DNA of 10,200 nucleotides from Desulfovibrio sp. GTDB lineage: Bacteria > Desulfobacterota > Desulfovibrionia > Desulfovibrionales > Desulfovibrionaceae. Each line of letters begins with the position of its first letter. Position 1 is the stretch's first letter. The position numbers and the translations under genes were made by a program. The stretch spans positions 1 to 10,200 of the forward strand of contig JAIWOE010000047.1 of NCBI GenBank assembly GCA_020217165.1, read 5' to 3'. The notes beneath the pieces are model-generated. The model ran no database searches, was not told where the DNA came from, and was given only the letters and a program-made list of their open reading frames with translations. Positions 1 through 7,293 of the stretch are shown here, piece after piece.

Positions 1-1
1 C

Positions 2-724
2 TACTCGGATATCGTCCTGGGCCGCGCCGACGCCATGCTCACGGGTGGCACCGAATCGGTCATCACCCCCCTGGGTGTGGCCGGGTTCAATGCCTTAAAG
101 GCCCTCTCCACCCGCAACGACGAGCCCACCAAGGCCTCCCGCCCCTTTGAAAAGGACCGCGACGGTTTTGTCATGGGGGAAGGATGTGGCATCCTCCTGC
201 TGGAGGAGCTGGAACACGCCAAGGCCCGTGGCGCCAAGATCTATGCGGAAATCGTGGGCTTCGGCGCTTCTGGGGATGCCTTCCACATGACCGCCCCCCC
301 CGAAGACGGCTCCGGCATGGCCCTGGCCATGCATGCCGCCCTGCGCGAGGCTGGCATGCGTCCCGAGGATGTGGAACACATCAACGCCCACGGCACCTCC
401 ACGCCCCTGAACGACCTGTGCGAAACCCGCGCCATCAAGAGCGTCTTTGGCGAGCACGCTTACAAGATGCCCATCACCAGCAACAAGAGCATGACCGGAC
501 ACCTCCTGGGCGCGGCCGGCGGGGTGGAGAGCGTTTTCAGCGTCATGACCCTCCACAAAAAGGTCATTCCGCCCACCATCAACCTGGACACCCCGGACCC
601 CGACTGCGACCTGGACTACACACCCAACACCGCCCGCCCCCTGGCCGTGCAGAACGTGCTGTGCAACTCGGCCGGCTTCGGCGGCACCAACGCCTCCATC
701 CTGTTCAAACGGTACCAAGGGTAA
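2..724 (+). CDS. fabF: 3-oxoacyl-[acyl-carrier-protein] synthase II (KAS II), 3' part
   Basis: This is the C-terminal ~240 residues of a condensing enzyme that adds a two-carbon unit from malonyl-ACP to an acyl-ACP in cytosolic type II fatty-acid synthesis. The frame is open from the left edge and begins in [16 protein letters not shown], so the ATG at 35 is internal. Visible family marks are [11 protein letters not shown], whose catalytic His is at bases 389-391; [14 protein letters not shown], whose second catalytic His is at 500-502 with the conserved Lys just before it; and the C-terminal GFGGTN loop. The nucleophilic Cys lies in the ~170 missing N-terminal residues. The pattern follows FabF closely and, by comparison with E. 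coli FabF from memory, is full length at the C-terminus. The gene ends 9 bases before glyA, suggesting co-transcription. FabB is the main alternative, but FabF is more usual in this group. Confidence 0.95.
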   Translation, partial: YSDIVLGRADAMLTGGTESVITPLGVAGFNALKALSTRNDEPTKASRPFEKDRDGFVMGEGCGILLLEELEHAKARGAKIYAEIVGFGASGDAFHMTAPPEDGSGMALAMHAALREAGMRPEDVEHINAHGTSTPLNDLCETRAIKSVFGEHAYKMPITSNKSMTGHLLGAAGGVESVFSVMTLHKKVIPPTINLDTPDPDCDLDYTPNTARPLAVQNVLCNSAGFGGTNASILFKRYQG

Positions 725-733
725 GGGTGCACC

Positions 734-1975
<1,242 letters not shown>

Positions 1976-1978
1976 CCC

Positions 1979-2500
1979 ATGCAGGCCCTCCCCGACCCCA
2001 CCGAGACGGCGAACGCCATGCCCAAGGACCCGCGCCTGCCCTGGCCGGAGTACTTCATGCGCATCTGCTTTCTGGTGGCGGAACGCAGCACCTGCCTCAG
2101 GCGTAAGGTGGGGGCCATTGCCGTCAAAAACAAGCGCATCCTGGCCACGGGATACAACGGCGCGCCCTCGGGCACGCCCCATTGCCTGGATGTGGGCTGC
2201 CTGCGCGAACAGCTCGGCGTGCCTTCGGGCCAGCGGCATGAAATCTGCCGCGGCCTGCACGCCGAGCAAAACATTCTGGTACAGGCGGCGGTGCACGGTG
2301 TCTCCATCCAGGGGGCGGAAATCTACTGCACCACCCAGCCGTGCCTCATCTGTTCCAAACTGCTGGCCAACTGTGGCGTGACTGCCATATACTACGCCCA
2401 GCCGTACCCCGATGCCCTCGCCGAGGCCATGCTGCGCGAAGCCGGGGTCTGCTGCCAGGTGCTGGCCGCGCAACCCTGCGCCACCGGGGGAGAGGCATGA
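1979..2500 (+). CDS. Deoxycytidylate (dCMP) deaminase, ComEB-type
   Basis: This zinc enzyme of the cytidine-deaminase superfamily is predicted to convert dCMP to dUMP for thymidylate synthesis. In the 173-residue product the catalytic zinc site is HAE (His94-Ala95-Glu96) with PCLIC (Cys122 and Cys125). The preceding GYNGAPSG (58-65), then HC, GC and a further Cys before HAE, are typical of dCMP deaminases such as T4 CD and B. subtilis ComEB. These features distinguish it from tRNA adenosine or cytidine deaminases. The start is uncertain: ATG 1979 lies 3 bases after the glyA stop with a poor Shine-Dalgarno, while ATG 2018 (Met14) gives 160 residues and a more typical N-terminus ([13 protein letters not shown]). 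The stop overlaps the ribD ATG by 4 bases (ATGA). It sits beside RibD, whose N-terminal domain shares the fold, but the two have different substrates. Confidence 0.9.
   Translation: MQALPDPTETANAMPKDPRLPWPEYFMRICFLVAERSTCLRRKVGAIAVKNKRILATGYNGAPSGTPHCLDVGCLREQLGVPSGQRHEICRGLHAEQNILVQAAVHGVSIQGAEIYCTTQPCLICSKLLANCGVTAIYYAQPYPDALAEAMLREAGVCCQVLAAQPCATGGEA
2486..2495 (+). promoter_or_regulatory. Strong ribosome binding site of ribD
   Basis: GGGGGAGAGG lies inside the 3' end of the deaminase gene and ends one base before the ATG at 2497, with its GGAG core four bases from it. It decides the ribD start against the in-frame GTG at 2341, which would add 52 residues unrelated to RibD. This is read directly from the sequence; function is inferred. 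Confidence 0.75.
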
Positions 2501-3687
2501 ACAGCCACTGCATTGCGGAACCGACTCCCTGCATCCTGTACATGCGTGAAGCCCTGCGCCTGGGCCGGCGCGGCCGGTTCGTCACTGCCCCCAATCCTTG
2601 CGTGGGCGCCGTGCTGGTGCGCAAGGAGCAGATTGTGGGCCGCGGCTGGCACACGGCCTACGGCAAGGCCCATGCCGAGGTGGAAGCCATTGCCGACGCC
2701 CGCCGCAACGGCGTGGACCCCGCCGAGTGCACCCTGTACGTCACCCTGGAGCCCTGCAATCATCACGGCAAGACGCCGCCCTGCACCAAAGCCATCCTGG
2801 ACGCCGGCATCCGGCGCGTGGTCATCGGCATGCGCGACCCCAACCCCGTGGCTGCCGGCGGGATGGAGTTCCTGCTGTCCCATGGCGTGACCGTGGAAAC
2901 CGGCGTCTGCGAACAGGAATGTCGTGATCTTGTCGCCGATTTTCTTGTCTGGCAGCAACAGTCCCGCGCCGTGTGTCTGCTCAAACTGGCCTCCACCCTG
3001 GATGGTCGCATCGCCACGCGCACCGGGCATTCACAGTGGATCAGCAGTCCCCAGGCCCGGGAATACGTGCACACCCTGCGTGCCCAGGTGCAGGCGGTGA
3101 TGATCGGCGGGCAGACCTTCCGCACGGACAACCCCCTGCTCACCTGCCGGCTGGAAGGGCACGACCTCTGCTGCCAGCCCTTTGCCGTGGTGGTCACCTC
3201 CTCCCTGCCGCCGCCCTCCTCCACCTGCCAGCTGTTGAGCGCCCGTCCCAGCCAAACCATTTTTCTGACGCCCGAACCCGTGGCCGCCAGCCAGGCCGCC
3301 ACCCAGCTGCGCGATTGCGGGGCCACGGTGTGGGGCCTGCCCCTGGCGCCGGGCTCCGTGGGAGGGCTGGACCTTCGCGCCGCCCTGACCCTCTTGCGCA
3401 CGGAGCTGGGCTGCCACCATGTGCTGTGCGAAGGCGGCGGCAGCCTGGGCCGGTCCCTGCTGGAACAAGGCATGGCCGACGAACTGCTGCTCTTCCTGGC
3501 CCCCAAGGTCCTGGGAGACACCAACGCCGCGCCCGTGCTTTCCGGCCGCGCCCCCCTGCACATGGACGAGGCCCTGCCCCTGCGCTATACGGACATCCGC
3601 CCCGTGGGCCAGGATCTGCTCATCACCTGCAAGCCGGTGTTGCCCGACGCCTCCGGCGCACCTTCACCCCACCGGGACAACTCCTGA
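2497..3687 (+). CDS. ribD: Bifunctional diaminohydroxyphosphoribosylaminopyrimidine deaminase / 5-amino-6-(5-phosphoribosylamino)uracil reductase
   Basis: RibD performs the second and third steps of riboflavin synthesis from GTP: zinc-dependent deamination of the pyrimidine, then NADPH-dependent reduction of the ribosyl side chain. The 396-residue protein has both domains. The N-terminal deaminase (about 14-150) has [14 protein letters not shown] with His59 and Glu61, and [12 protein letters not shown] with zinc ligands Cys87 and Cys96. The C-terminal reductase (about 155-380) has [12 protein letters not shown] (163-174), [22 protein letters not shown] (201-216) and [20 protein letters not shown] (311-330). 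ATG 2497 was chosen for its strong ribosome binding site and for sharing ATGA with the deaminase stop; an alternative Met17 lacks such a site. The stop shares one base with the ribE ATG (TGATG). The middle of the reductase (about 221-285) is Cys- and Pro-rich and less typical, but no catalytic motif is missing. Confidence 0.97.
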   Translation: MNSHCIAEPTPCILYMREALRLGRRGRFVTAPNPCVGAVLVRKEQIVGRGWHTAYGKAHAEVEAIADARRNGVDPAECTLYVTLEPCNHHGKTPPCTKAILDAGIRRVVIGMRDPNPVAAGGMEFLLSHGVTVETGVCEQECRDLVADFLVWQQQSRAVCLLKLASTLDGRIATRTGHSQWISSPQAREYVHTLRAQVQAVMIGGQTFRTDNPLLTCRLEGHDLCCQPFAVVVTSSLPPPSSTCQLLSARPSQTIFLTPEPVAASQAATQLRDCGATVWGLPLAPGSVGGLDLRAALTLLRTELGCHHVLCEGGGSLGRSLLEQGMADELLLFLAPKVLGDTNAAPVLSGRAPLHMDEALPLRYTDIRPVGQDLLITCKPVLPDASGAPSPHRDNS

Positions 3688-4343
3688 TGTTCACCGGCCT
3701 TGTGCAGACCACCGGCCGCCTGCTCCAGGTGCAGGCCCGAGGCGACGAACGGCGCTTCACCCTTGAACCGGCCGCGCCCATGCCGGCCCTCACCGTGGGC
3801 GAGAGCATCGCCGTCAACGGCGTCTGCCTCACCGTAGAGGCCGGCACCATTGTGGAAGACCGGCGCTTCAGGCTCTACGCTTCCGGCCAAACCCTGTCCC
3901 TGACCACCCTGGGCCAGCTGCGGCAGGGGGACGTGGTGAACCTGGAACGCGCCCTGGCCCTGGGCGACCGCCTGGGCGGGCACCTGGTGGCCGGGCATGT
4001 GGACTGCATCGCCACCGTGGCCGACCGACGGCCCGAGGGCGAGTCCACCCGGTTTACCCTCACCTTTCCCGAGGCCTTTGGCCCACAGGTGGTGGACAAG
4101 GGGTCCGTGGCCCTGGACGGCATTTCCCTGACCATCACCGGCTGCGGCAATGACTGGCTGGCCGTGAACATCATCCCGGCCACCATCGCGGAAACCACCA
4201 TCAGCCGCTGGACGCCGGGCTCCAGGGTGAATATGGAGACGGACGTCATCGCCAAATACGTGCAGAAAATGCTGGCCGCCTGGAACGGCGCGTCGGCCAA
4301 ACCATCCATTACCGAGGACTTCCTGCGCAGCCACGGGTTTTGA
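3687..4343 (+). CDS. ribE: Riboflavin synthase, alpha subunit
   Basis: This enzyme dismutates two molecules of 6,7-dimethyl-8-ribityllumazine into riboflavin and the RibD product. The 218-residue protein has two similar lumazine-binding barrels. Barrel 1 (1 to about 97) starts with MFTGLV, the usual beginning, and contains [13 protein letters not shown] with Ser40 and Cys47. Barrel 2 (about 98-190) has [10 protein letters not shown] with His99 and His104, [14 protein letters not shown] with Lys138, Asp144, Ser147 and Thr149, and [12 protein letters not shown] with Asp186. These match residues linked to binding or catalysis in E. coli riboflavin synthase. A mild oddity is SGQTL at 66-70, where the usual Glu of the ETL signature reads Gln68. 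There is no clear Shine-Dalgarno; the start overlaps the ribD stop, so translation is probably coupled. The gene is followed by the 140-base gap before ribBA. The symbol is ribE in this nomenclature, ribC in some E. coli literature. Confidence 0.97.
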   Translation: MFTGLVQTTGRLLQVQARGDERRFTLEPAAPMPALTVGESIAVNGVCLTVEAGTIVEDRRFRLYASGQTLSLTTLGQLRQGDVVNLERALALGDRLGGHLVAGHVDCIATVADRRPEGESTRFTLTFPEAFGPQVVDKGSVALDGISLTITGCGNDWLAVNIIPATIAETTISRWTPGSRVNMETDVIAKYVQKMLAAWNGASAKPSITEDFLRSHGF

Positions 4344-4483
4344 TTGCCCGCCGTTGCACCGGCGCTCCCGGCGACGCCGGTCTTCCCGAATACCACCGGG
4401 CAAACGCCGCCGGTTCATGGCACTCCCCGCCCCTGGCACCGGCCTGCAGCAGCCTCAGCTCTTCGAAGAGAAAAGGAAATCCC
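4344..4483 (+). promoter_or_regulatory. Structured ribE-ribBA intergenic leader (candidate regulatory RNA)
   Basis: This 140-base gap is unusually long for this packed cluster. It holds an outer inverted repeat TTGCCCG (4344-4350) / CGGGCAA (4397-4403) enclosing a hairpin ACCGGCG (4358-4364) / CGCCGGT (4375-4381). A second CGCCGGT (4408-4414) and an ACCGGC (4438-4443) can pair with each other or with the earlier arms, so mutually exclusive folds are possible. A 12-base palindrome lies at 4459-4470 and the ribBA Shine-Dalgarno at 4473-4477. I could not match the FMN riboswitch consensus and saw no convincing -35/-10 promoter. Short complementary GC words occur by chance in GC-rich DNA, so regulation is only inferred. 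Confidence 0.35.
4473..4477 (+). promoter_or_regulatory. Ribosome binding site of ribBA
   Basis: AAGGA lies six bases before the ATG at 4484. It fixes the ribBA start there, against an in-frame TTG at 4340 that overlaps the ribE stop and would add 48 residues of non-RibB sequence. It sits two bases after the palindrome at 4459-4470. Confidence 0.8.
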
Positions 4484-5734
4484 ATGCCAGTTTGCACGCC
4501 CGAAGAGGCCATTGAAGAGTTTCGCCAAGGCCGCATGCTCATTTTGGTGGACGATGAAGACCGCGAAAACGAAGGGGACCTGGCCGTTGCCGCCGAAAAG
4601 GTCACCCCGGAAATCATCAATTTCATGGCCACCCACGGTCGCGGCCTCATCTGTTTGGCCATGGGCCCCGAGATGGTGGACCGCCTCAAGCTGCCCATGA
4701 TGGCCACCACCAACTCCTCCAAATTCGGCACGCCGTTCACCGTGTCCATCGAGGCGCGCGTGGGCGTGACCACGGGTATCTCGGCCTATGACCGCGCCAC
4801 CACCATCCTCACCGCCGTGGCCGACGACGCCAAGCCCGAGGATATCGTCACCCCTGGCCACATCTTCCCCCTCAAGGCCCAGGCCGGCGGTGTGCTCACC
4901 CGGGCCGGCCAGACCGAAGGCAGCGTGGACTTGGCCCGCCTGGCCGGGCTCAAGCCCGCCGGGGTGATTTGCGAGATCATGCGCGAAGACGGCAACATGG
5001 CCCGCATGCCGGACCTCATTGAGTTCGCCAGCAAGTGGAACCTCAAAATCGCCACCATCCGTGACCTCATCCGCTACCGCATGCGTCCGGGCTCCCTGAG
5101 CGTTCGCCGCGTGGCTGAGGCCAAGCTCCCCACCTGCTTTGGCGGGGAGTACAGGGCCATCGCCTTTGAGTCCGACATAGACAGCCGCACTCATCTGGCC
5201 GTGGTCAAAGGTGAAATCAACGGCGACGAACCCGTGCTGGTGCGCGTGCACTCCGAATGCCTCACCGGCGACGTGCTGGGCTCCATGCGCTGCGATTGCG
5301 GCGGCCAGCTGCAGCAGGCCATGCGCATGATTGGCCGGGAGGGCAAGGGCGTGCTCCTGTACATGCGCCAGGAGGGCCGGGGCATCGGCCTGGCCAACAA
5401 GATCAAGGCGTACGCGTTGCAGGACCAGGGCCTGGATACCGTGGAGGCCAACGAACGCCTGGGCTTCAAGGCAGACTTGCGCGAATACGGCCTGGGCGCC
5501 CAGATTCTGGTGGACCTTGGCGTGCGCAAGATGCGGTTGATGACCAACAACCCCAAAAAAATCGTTGGCCTGGAAGGGTACGGTCTGGAAGTGGTGGACC
5601 GGGTGCCCATCGAAATGAATGCCTGCGAAGAGAATGTGGAATACCTCTTGACCAAAAAGGAAAAGATGGGCCACCTGCTGGACTTGCCCGGCAACGGCGG
5701 CAATGGTGGAAACGGCGGCGGTACGGGCGCGTAA
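4484..5734 (+). CDS. ribBA: Bifunctional 3,4-dihydroxy-2-butanone-4-phosphate synthase / GTP cyclohydrolase II
   Basis: RibBA makes both starting materials of riboflavin: the N-terminal RibB domain forms the four-carbon phosphate from ribulose-5-phosphate, and the C-terminal RibA domain opens GTP. The 416-residue protein has RibB at about 1-200, with the acidic metal loop [10 protein letters not shown] (23-32), HGRGLIC (51-57) and GHIFPL with His126. RibA spans about 205-400, with zinc ligands Cys259, Cys270 and Cys272 in [17 protein letters not shown], then RQEGRGIGL (295-303), [16 protein letters not shown] and LMTNNPKKI (352-360). RibA looks fully intact. In RibB the segment that usually reads GHTE reads [10 protein letters not shown]: Gln143 (CAG) replaces the His equivalent to E. 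coli RibB His153, a metal ligand, so RibB activity needs checking. The C-terminus ends in a Gly/Asn-rich tail GNGGNGGNGGGTGA. The start is set by the AAGGA site. Confidence 0.96.
   Translation: MPVCTPEEAIEEFRQGRMLILVDDEDRENEGDLAVAAEKVTPEIINFMATHGRGLICLAMGPEMVDRLKLPMMATTNSSKFGTPFTVSIEARVGVTTGISAYDRATTILTAVADDAKPEDIVTPGHIFPLKAQAGGVLTRAGQTEGSVDLARLAGLKPAGVICEIMREDGNMARMPDLIEFASKWNLKIATIRDLIRYRMRPGSLSVRRVAEAKLPTCFGGEYRAIAFESDIDSRTHLAVVKGEINGDEPVLVRVHSECLTGDVLGSMRCDCGGQLQQAMRMIGREGKGVLLYMRQEGRGIGLANKIKAYALQDQGLDTVEANERLGFKADLREYGLGAQILVDLGVRKMRLMTNNPKKIVGLEGYGLEVVDRVPIEMNACEENVEYLLTKKEKMGHLLDLPGNGGNGGNGGGTGA
5690..5716 (+). repeat. Three 9-base repeats encoding Gly-Asn-Gly in the RibBA tail
   Basis: Three units of pattern GGN-AAY-GGN follow one another and encode GNG three times. 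A short glycine-rich end and the stop come next. The units differ only at synonymous third positions, so they are not a perfect DNA repeat prone to slippage. They lie beyond the last conserved RibA motif (MGHLLDL), and the tail is probably flexible. Confidence 0.7.
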
Positions 5735-5754
5735 TCACACGTTGAGCACAAGAC

Positions 5755-5760
5755 AGGGGA
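5755..5760 (+). promoter_or_regulatory. Ribosome binding site of ribH
   Basis: AGGGGA lies six bases before the ribH ATG at 5767, within the 32-base gap after ribBA. It is one of the clearest sites in the window and suggests ribH is initiated independently of ribBA, in keeping with the high RibH amounts needed for its multisubunit shell (inference). Confidence 0.7.
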
Positions 5761-5766
5761 CTGATC

Positions 5767-6237
5767 ATGTTGCACATCAAGACCGTGGAAGGCATGCTGG
5801 ATGCCAAGGGCCTCAAGTTCGCCCTGGTGGCCAGCCGCTTCAATGATTTCATTGTGGACAAGCTGGTGGGCGGCGCCGTGGACTACCTGGTGCGCCATGG
5901 CGCGGCGCGGGAGGATCTGACCATCATCCGCATTCCCGGAGCCTTCGAAATGCCCCTGGTGGCCAGCAAGGTGGCGTCCAGCGGCAAGTATGATGGCGTC
6001 ATCTGCCTGGGCGCGGTCATCCGCGGGGCCACGCCGCACTTTGACTACGTCTCGGCGGAAGTGTCCAAGGGCATCGCCTCCGTGGCCCTGGATACGGGCG
6101 TGCCCGTGGGCTTTGGCGTGCTCACCGTGGATTCCCTGGAACAGGCCATCGAGCGGGCCGGTTCCAAGGCTGGCAACAAGGGTGTGGAAGCGGCGCACGC
6201 CGTGCTGGAAACCGTCCGGGTGCTGGAGCAGTTGTAG
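5767..6237 (+). CDS. ribH: 6,7-dimethyl-8-ribityllumazine synthase
   Basis: RibH condenses the RibD-derived pyrimidine (after dephosphorylation) with 3,4-dihydroxy-2-butanone-4-phosphate to give the riboflavin precursor lumazine. The family assembles into pentamers or 60-mer capsids. The 156-residue length is standard. Motifs in order: ASRFND (22-27) with the substrate-stacking Phe25; PGAFEMP (57-63); [14 protein letters not shown] (82-95) with His91, the equivalent of catalytic His88 in B. subtilis; and [23 protein letters not shown] (117-139) with the phosphate-site Arg130. The fourth motif more commonly reads TTD at TVD, a mild change. The start is supported by AGGGGA six bases upstream. 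The stop is followed after three bases by nusB, an arrangement (ribH-nusB) common across proteobacteria. No defect is visible. Confidence 0.97.
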   Translation: MLHIKTVEGMLDAKGLKFALVASRFNDFIVDKLVGGAVDYLVRHGAAREDLTIIRIPGAFEMPLVASKVASSGKYDGVICLGAVIRGATPHFDYVSAEVSKGIASVALDTGVPVGFGVLTVDSLEQAIERAGSKAGNKGVEAAHAVLETVRVLEQL

Positions 6238-6240
6238 GCA

Positions 6241-6732
6241 ATGACCACCACGTCAGCAGCCCCCTCCGGCCAGGCCGGCAGCGGCCGGCAGGAATCGCGC
6301 AGGCTGGGCCGGCAGCGGGCATTTCAGGTGCTCTATGGGCTCAACTTCGCCCCGGTCACCAGCGAGCTGGAGCTCAAACGCCGCTACCTGCGCGCGCCCC
6401 TGGGCGAGCTGAAGGCCGACGACCCGGCCGAAGAGCTGCTTCAGCTGGGCCCACTTTCCCAGGAGTTCGGCTGGGAGCTGACCTTTGGCGTCTGGTCCCG
6501 CATGCAGGAACTGGATGAGGAAATCGCCCGCCATTCCCAGCACTGGAAATTGGGGCGCATTGCCAAGATAGAGTTGACCATCCTGCGCCTTGCGTTGCAT
6601 GAGATACTCCATCGGAGCGACATTCCCAAGAAAGTCGCCATCAACGAGGCGGTGGAGCTGGCCAAGTCCTTCGGGGACGACAACTCCGGCGCCTTCGTCA
6701 ACGGCATCCTCGATGCCGCCGCAAAGGCGTAA
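6241..6732 (+). CDS. nusB: Transcription antitermination factor NusB
   Basis: NusB binds BoxA RNA with NusE (ribosomal protein S10) and helps RNA polymerase read through rRNA operons. The 163-residue protein is somewhat longer than the usual ~140, with a Gly/Ser-rich N-terminal extension of about 18 residues before the first helix. Family marks are RRLGRQRAFQVLY (20-32), the Arg-rich RNA-contacting start; WKLGRIAKIELTILRLALHEIL (102-123); and, from 131, KVAINEAVELAKSFGDDNSG followed by AFVNGILD (151-158). The ATG follows the ribH stop by three bases with only a weak Shine-Dalgarno, so coupled translation from ribH is likely. No other suitable Met precedes the conserved region. The hypothetical gene begins three bases after its stop. 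Confidence 0.95.
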   Translation: MTTTSAAPSGQAGSGRQESRRLGRQRAFQVLYGLNFAPVTSELELKRRYLRAPLGELKADDPAEELLQLGPLSQEFGWELTFGVWSRMQELDEEIARHSQHWKLGRIAKIELTILRLALHEILHRSDIPKKVAINEAVELAKSFGDDNSGAFVNGILDAAAKA

Positions 6733-6735
6733 GGC

Positions 6736-7269
6736 ATGGCGAAAATCGGCTTCATCAAGGACGGGCTCATGGCCCCCCCCGAGTACCGGCGGGTGTACGT
6801 CAAGGCGGTGCCCGGACTCAGGCAGTTCACCACCATCGCCTATTCCTCCCCCACCCCCCGGGGCGGCCAGACGTTTGAGCTGGCCTGCGAAGTGCCCCCG
6901 GAAATTGAGTGCATCGAAGAATGGGCCCCCCAGATGGCCGCCACCCTGGAAAAGATGGGCTGGACCCACTGGTGGCTGGATAGCCATTCCATCGGCCGGG
7001 CCCTCAACCGCTACATTGTGGAAGCCATGAAGCGCTGGGGGCTGGCCTTTTGGCCTGGCTACCACCGCGAAAGCGTGGTGCTGGTGCAGGTGGGCATTGA
7101 ACGCCAGGAAATCTCCAAGGGCGTGGCCTTCTGGGAGCATCAGTTCCAGCATGTGCGCACGGCGCCAGAATACGACTTTGACAAGCGGGAACAGGAACTG
7201 CTGACCCAGCCCCAGAAAACCGGCGGCGTCTTCTCCTCTCTCTTCAAAAAAGACAAACGCGGACGCTAG
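6736..7269 (+). CDS. Hypothetical protein, 177 residues, tryptophan-rich
   Basis: I do not recognise a named family. The product looks soluble: no signal peptide or membrane segment is visible. It is rich in aromatics, with seven Trp (63, 76, 79, 80, 101, 106, 133), three of them in GWTHWWLDSHSIG. The C-terminus is polar and basic, ending KKDKRGR. A real gene is supported by its exact fit between nusB and leuS (gaps of 3 and 24 bases), codon use like its neighbours, an AAAGG site (6723-6727) eight bases before the ATG, and non-repetitive protein-like composition. An eight-C run at 6773-6780 lies in codons 13-15. I recall a small conserved hypothetical at this place in Desulfovibrio genomes, but this is unverified. 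A role in translation or ribosome function would be guesswork from neighbours alone. Confidence 0.8.
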   Translation: MAKIGFIKDGLMAPPEYRRVYVKAVPGLRQFTTIAYSSPTPRGGQTFELACEVPPEIECIEEWAPQMAATLEKMGWTHWWLDSHSIGRALNRYIVEAMKRWGLAFWPGYHRESVVLVQVGIERQEISKGVAFWEHQFQHVRTAPEYDFDKREQELLTQPQKTGGVFSSLFKKDKRGR

Positions 7270-7293
7270 CGCGCCCGAGCAAAGGTCCGGCTC

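Noticed and set aside
2341..2496. GTG 2341 as the ribD start
   Set aside because: It lies deep inside the deaminase coding sequence and adds unrelated residues; ATG 2497 has a strong ribosome binding site and the ATGA overlap.
4339..4370. A TTGATT resembling a -35 box at the end of ribE
   Set aside because: No acceptable -10 sequence lies 16-19 bases downstream in this GC-rich stretch.
4340..4483. Upstream TTG start giving RibBA 48 extra residues, overlapping the ribE stop
   Set aside because: The extension has no RibB similarity and the AAGGA site plus normal family N-terminus favour ATG 4484. The open frame is expected by chance in GC-rich DNA.
4344..4483. FMN (RFN) riboswitch before ribBA
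   Set aside because: An ACCGGCG word recalls part of the consensus, but the conserved 5' AGGG/AATTCCC elements and the multi-junction order could not be found.
4415..5674. A 419-codon minus-strand open frame opposite ribBA, and similar long antisense frames over glyA and ribD
   Set aside because: These are shadow frames caused by high GC; composition is unlike real proteins and no ribosome site or motif supports them.
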